DNA of 64,000 bases. It comes from Pacificimonas aurantium (GTDB taxonomy: Bacteria > Pseudomonadota > Alphaproteobacteria > Sphingomonadales > Sphingomonadaceae). The stretch spans positions 992,001 through 1,056,000 of the forward strand of contig NZ_JAGSGB010000001.1 in the NCBI RefSeq assembly GCF_020092905.1, given 5' to 3'. The notes under the pieces were generated by a model. The model was given only the letters and a program-made list of their open reading frames with translations, was not told the DNA's origin and did no database searches. The stretch's first letter is position 1. Every line of letters begins with the position of its first letter. This document shows, one piece after another, positions 62,781 through 64,000 of this stretch. Both the position numbers and the translations under genes were made by a program.

Positions 62781-64000
62781 CTAGCTTCCGGGCGCCGTAA
62801 AGGCCGCGGCGCCGGTGATTCCCGGGATGCTGCCGTCCGATGAGTCGATCGTGTAACCGATGCCGACCGCCGAGGCGCCGGCCCCTGACAGGAACCCGTT
62901 CAGCGTTGCGCCGCACTGGGTGGTGCATGACGCGCCGTCGGAGGTTACCGCAAGCCCGCCCGAGAATTTCATTTCTCCGTCGACCGCGAGGCCGCCATTG
63001 GCGGGGTCGGCCGCGCCGCCGGGTGTGGAGAGCGCGAAATTCTCTCCGTCATACCCGACCGCCAGATTCATGCCGACGAGCGCCTGACCCCCGAATGCGA
63101 CCGCCAGATCACCCGAGAAGGTACCCGGAGCGGCGGGATTTTCACCCCGGCGCGTCGGCGCGGTGGCACCGGCGAGCTGATACTGCACCGTGCCGCTGGC
63201 CGGGAGGTCGGTAGCGGGTGTCCCGGCAATGACGTGGACGCCCTCATTCTCGCGGATCGTCGTCGTGCGGCCGAAGGGTTCGGTAACTTCGCCGCCGGCC
63301 CAGCGCGACCAGCCGATCAGACCGGCGACCGTACCACTTTCATTCCGGTTGGCGGTACCGATGCCGAACTGGCCGCCGGCGACGGCGGTCGGGACGCCGG
63401 CCTCGTCGAAGGTCACCGTATCGCCGCCCCGAAGCGAATTGTTCGTGCCGGTGACATAGACGGAAATCGCATTGTCGATATCGCCGGAGAGTGGGGGGAC
63501 CTCGGCGCCGCCCCCAGTTCCGCCGAGAACGAGCCCGCCGAGATCGTCGGCAGAGAACGCCACCGCCGCCGCATAGCTCGCCTCCGGCGCGTCGAAGGTC
63601 GCCAGTCCGGCAATGTCGCCGAAATCTTCTGAGAAGGCGCCCTGGAAGAACAGGGTGCAGTCGCCCGGCGCGCAGATGGTGCCGCTGTCCTCGGTATAGG
63701 CAAGGAAGTCGAAGCCGACGCCGCCCAGCGGGATCGCGGTGCCGCCCTGCGCGTCCGAAGTCTGGAAATTATAGGTCCGGTCGAGGAGGACGTCGATGTC
63801 GGCGGCGATGGTCGGGCTGGCGCCGAACGCGACGAGCAGATCGCCCGAGATCGACCCTTCCTCGCCGCCCCCGGTCAGCGGCGTGAACGGTGTCGCGGCG
63901 AAGATGCTGTAGGTGATGGTGCCGGCGGTGGGCAGGTCGGTGACCATGCGGCTGTCGATCAGCGAGACGAAGGCCGGACCGAGAGACGTGCGCTCGGTGC
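62781..64000 (-). CDS. Surface protein with repeated beta-rich domains, 5' part missing
   Basis: At least 406 aa visible; the frame continues past the window edge without a start or stop. Two similar segments follow each other. Each begins VTDLPTAGTITYSIFAATPFTP or ATDLPASGTVQYQLAGATAPT, then runs SG(D)L(L/A)VAFG. Each carries a Cys pair (CAPGDC, CTTQC) and ends FDAPEASYAAAVAF or ITGAAAFTAPGS. The composition (Gly, Ala, Thr) fits an outer-membrane or surface beta-barrel-like repeat such as TbpB-type barrels. Possibly the C-terminal part of a FecR-domain protein often found beside CHAT genes. It lies 131 bp upstream of the CHAT gene in the same direction. Confidence 0.6.
   Translation of the reverse strand, partial: TERTSLGPAFVSLIDSRMVTDLPTAGTITYSIFAATPFTPLTGGGEEGSISGDLLVAFGASPTIAADIDVLLDRTYNFQTSDAQGGTAIPLGGVGFDFLAYTEDSGTICAPGDCTLFFQGAFSEDFGDIAGLATFDAPEASYAAAVAFSADDLGGLVLGGTGGGAEVPPLSGDIDNAISVYVTGTNNSLRGGDTVTFDEAGVPTAVAGGQFGIGTANRNESGTVAGLIGWSRWAGGEVTEPFGRTTTIRENEGVHVIAGTPATDLPASGTVQYQLAGATAPTRRGENPAAPGTFSGDLAVAFGGQALVGMNLAVGYDGENFALSTPGGAADPANGGLAVDGEMKFSGGLAVTSDGASCTTQCGATLNGFLSGAGASAVGIGYTIDSSDGSIPGITGAAAFTAPGS

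Noticed and set aside
59836-62784. Open frame of about 980 codons on the plus strand opposite the CHAT gene
   Set aside because: It is the antisense of a gene with clear domains and active-site residues. Its own translation is Arg/Gly-rich without any motif, an effect of high GC.

Overview
The window is about 64 kb of high-GC DNA from an alphaproteobacterium, most likely order Sphingomonadales. The reasons are the gene order (serC-serA-hisZ-purA; rodZ-cpoB-tilS-ftsH; xerD-accA; DUF1244-gapR-pyk), the protein sequences, a PEP-CTERM-like sorting tail, the alphaproteobacterial form of SerC and a GapR nucleoid protein. It looks like ordinary chromosome: no rRNA, tRNA, prophage, IS element, integron or CRISPR array was found, and gene density is very high with many 4-nt start/stop overlaps.

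Layout. 1-9.2 kb: partial extensin-like lipoprotein, serine biosynthesis (serC, serA), hisZ, an aldo/keto reductase, purA, a flavodoxin-like protein, an acyl-CoA dehydrogenase and a small acidic protein. 9.2-24.8 kb: a tandem pair of tiny entericidin-type lipoproteins, the Tat translocase (tatABC), rodZ-cpoB-tilS-ftsH, a MAPEG protein, an Atm1-type ABC exporter, a universal stress protein, an L,D-transpeptidase, prs, pgeF, aroB and aroK. 24.8-37 kb: a conserved unknown exported protein, xerD, accA, a 2OG-Fe(II) oxygenase, gapR, DUF1244, pyk, rpmJ, a HAD phosphatase, a metallophosphoesterase, galE, a lipoprotein, DUF502 and leuB. 37-50 kb: leuD, leuC, a fatty-acid activation pair (acyl-CoA synthetase and dehydrogenase), a GDPD lipoprotein, msrA, GNAT, a small hydrophilic protein, a DUF7064-like protein, a GST, tldD, a CatB-like acetyltransferase and a PPOX-fold protein. 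50-55.8 kb: a PEP-CTERM-like protein, DUF2007, glnK-amtB behind a sigma-54 promoter, an SDR, a sterol-desaturase-family hydroxylase and a DUF442 phosphatase. 55.9-59.7 kb: a complete stressosome operon. 59.8-64 kb: a CHAT-domain caspase-like protein and a repeat-containing surface protein that runs off the end.

The most interesting system is the stressosome operon at 55902-59745: RsbR, RsbS, RsbT, an RsbX-type SpoIIE phosphatase with its own GHKL domain, and finally a protein joining an RsbT-like GHKL domain to a HisKA_2 histidine kinase. There is no sigma-B-type factor and no response regulator next to it. HisKA_2/HWE kinases are the usual inputs of the alphaproteobacterial PhyR-NepR-EcfG general stress response. 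The sequence therefore suggests, by inference, a stressosome wired into that pathway. Consistent with this, I find EcfG-type promoters (GGAAC-N16/17-CGTT): three exact matches in front of small stress-type genes, near matches in front of both entericidin genes, and a 1-mismatch match in front of the stressosome operon itself.

A second notable feature is the serC-serA gap, which can form two mutually exclusive 12-bp hairpins, one of which buries the serA start codon.
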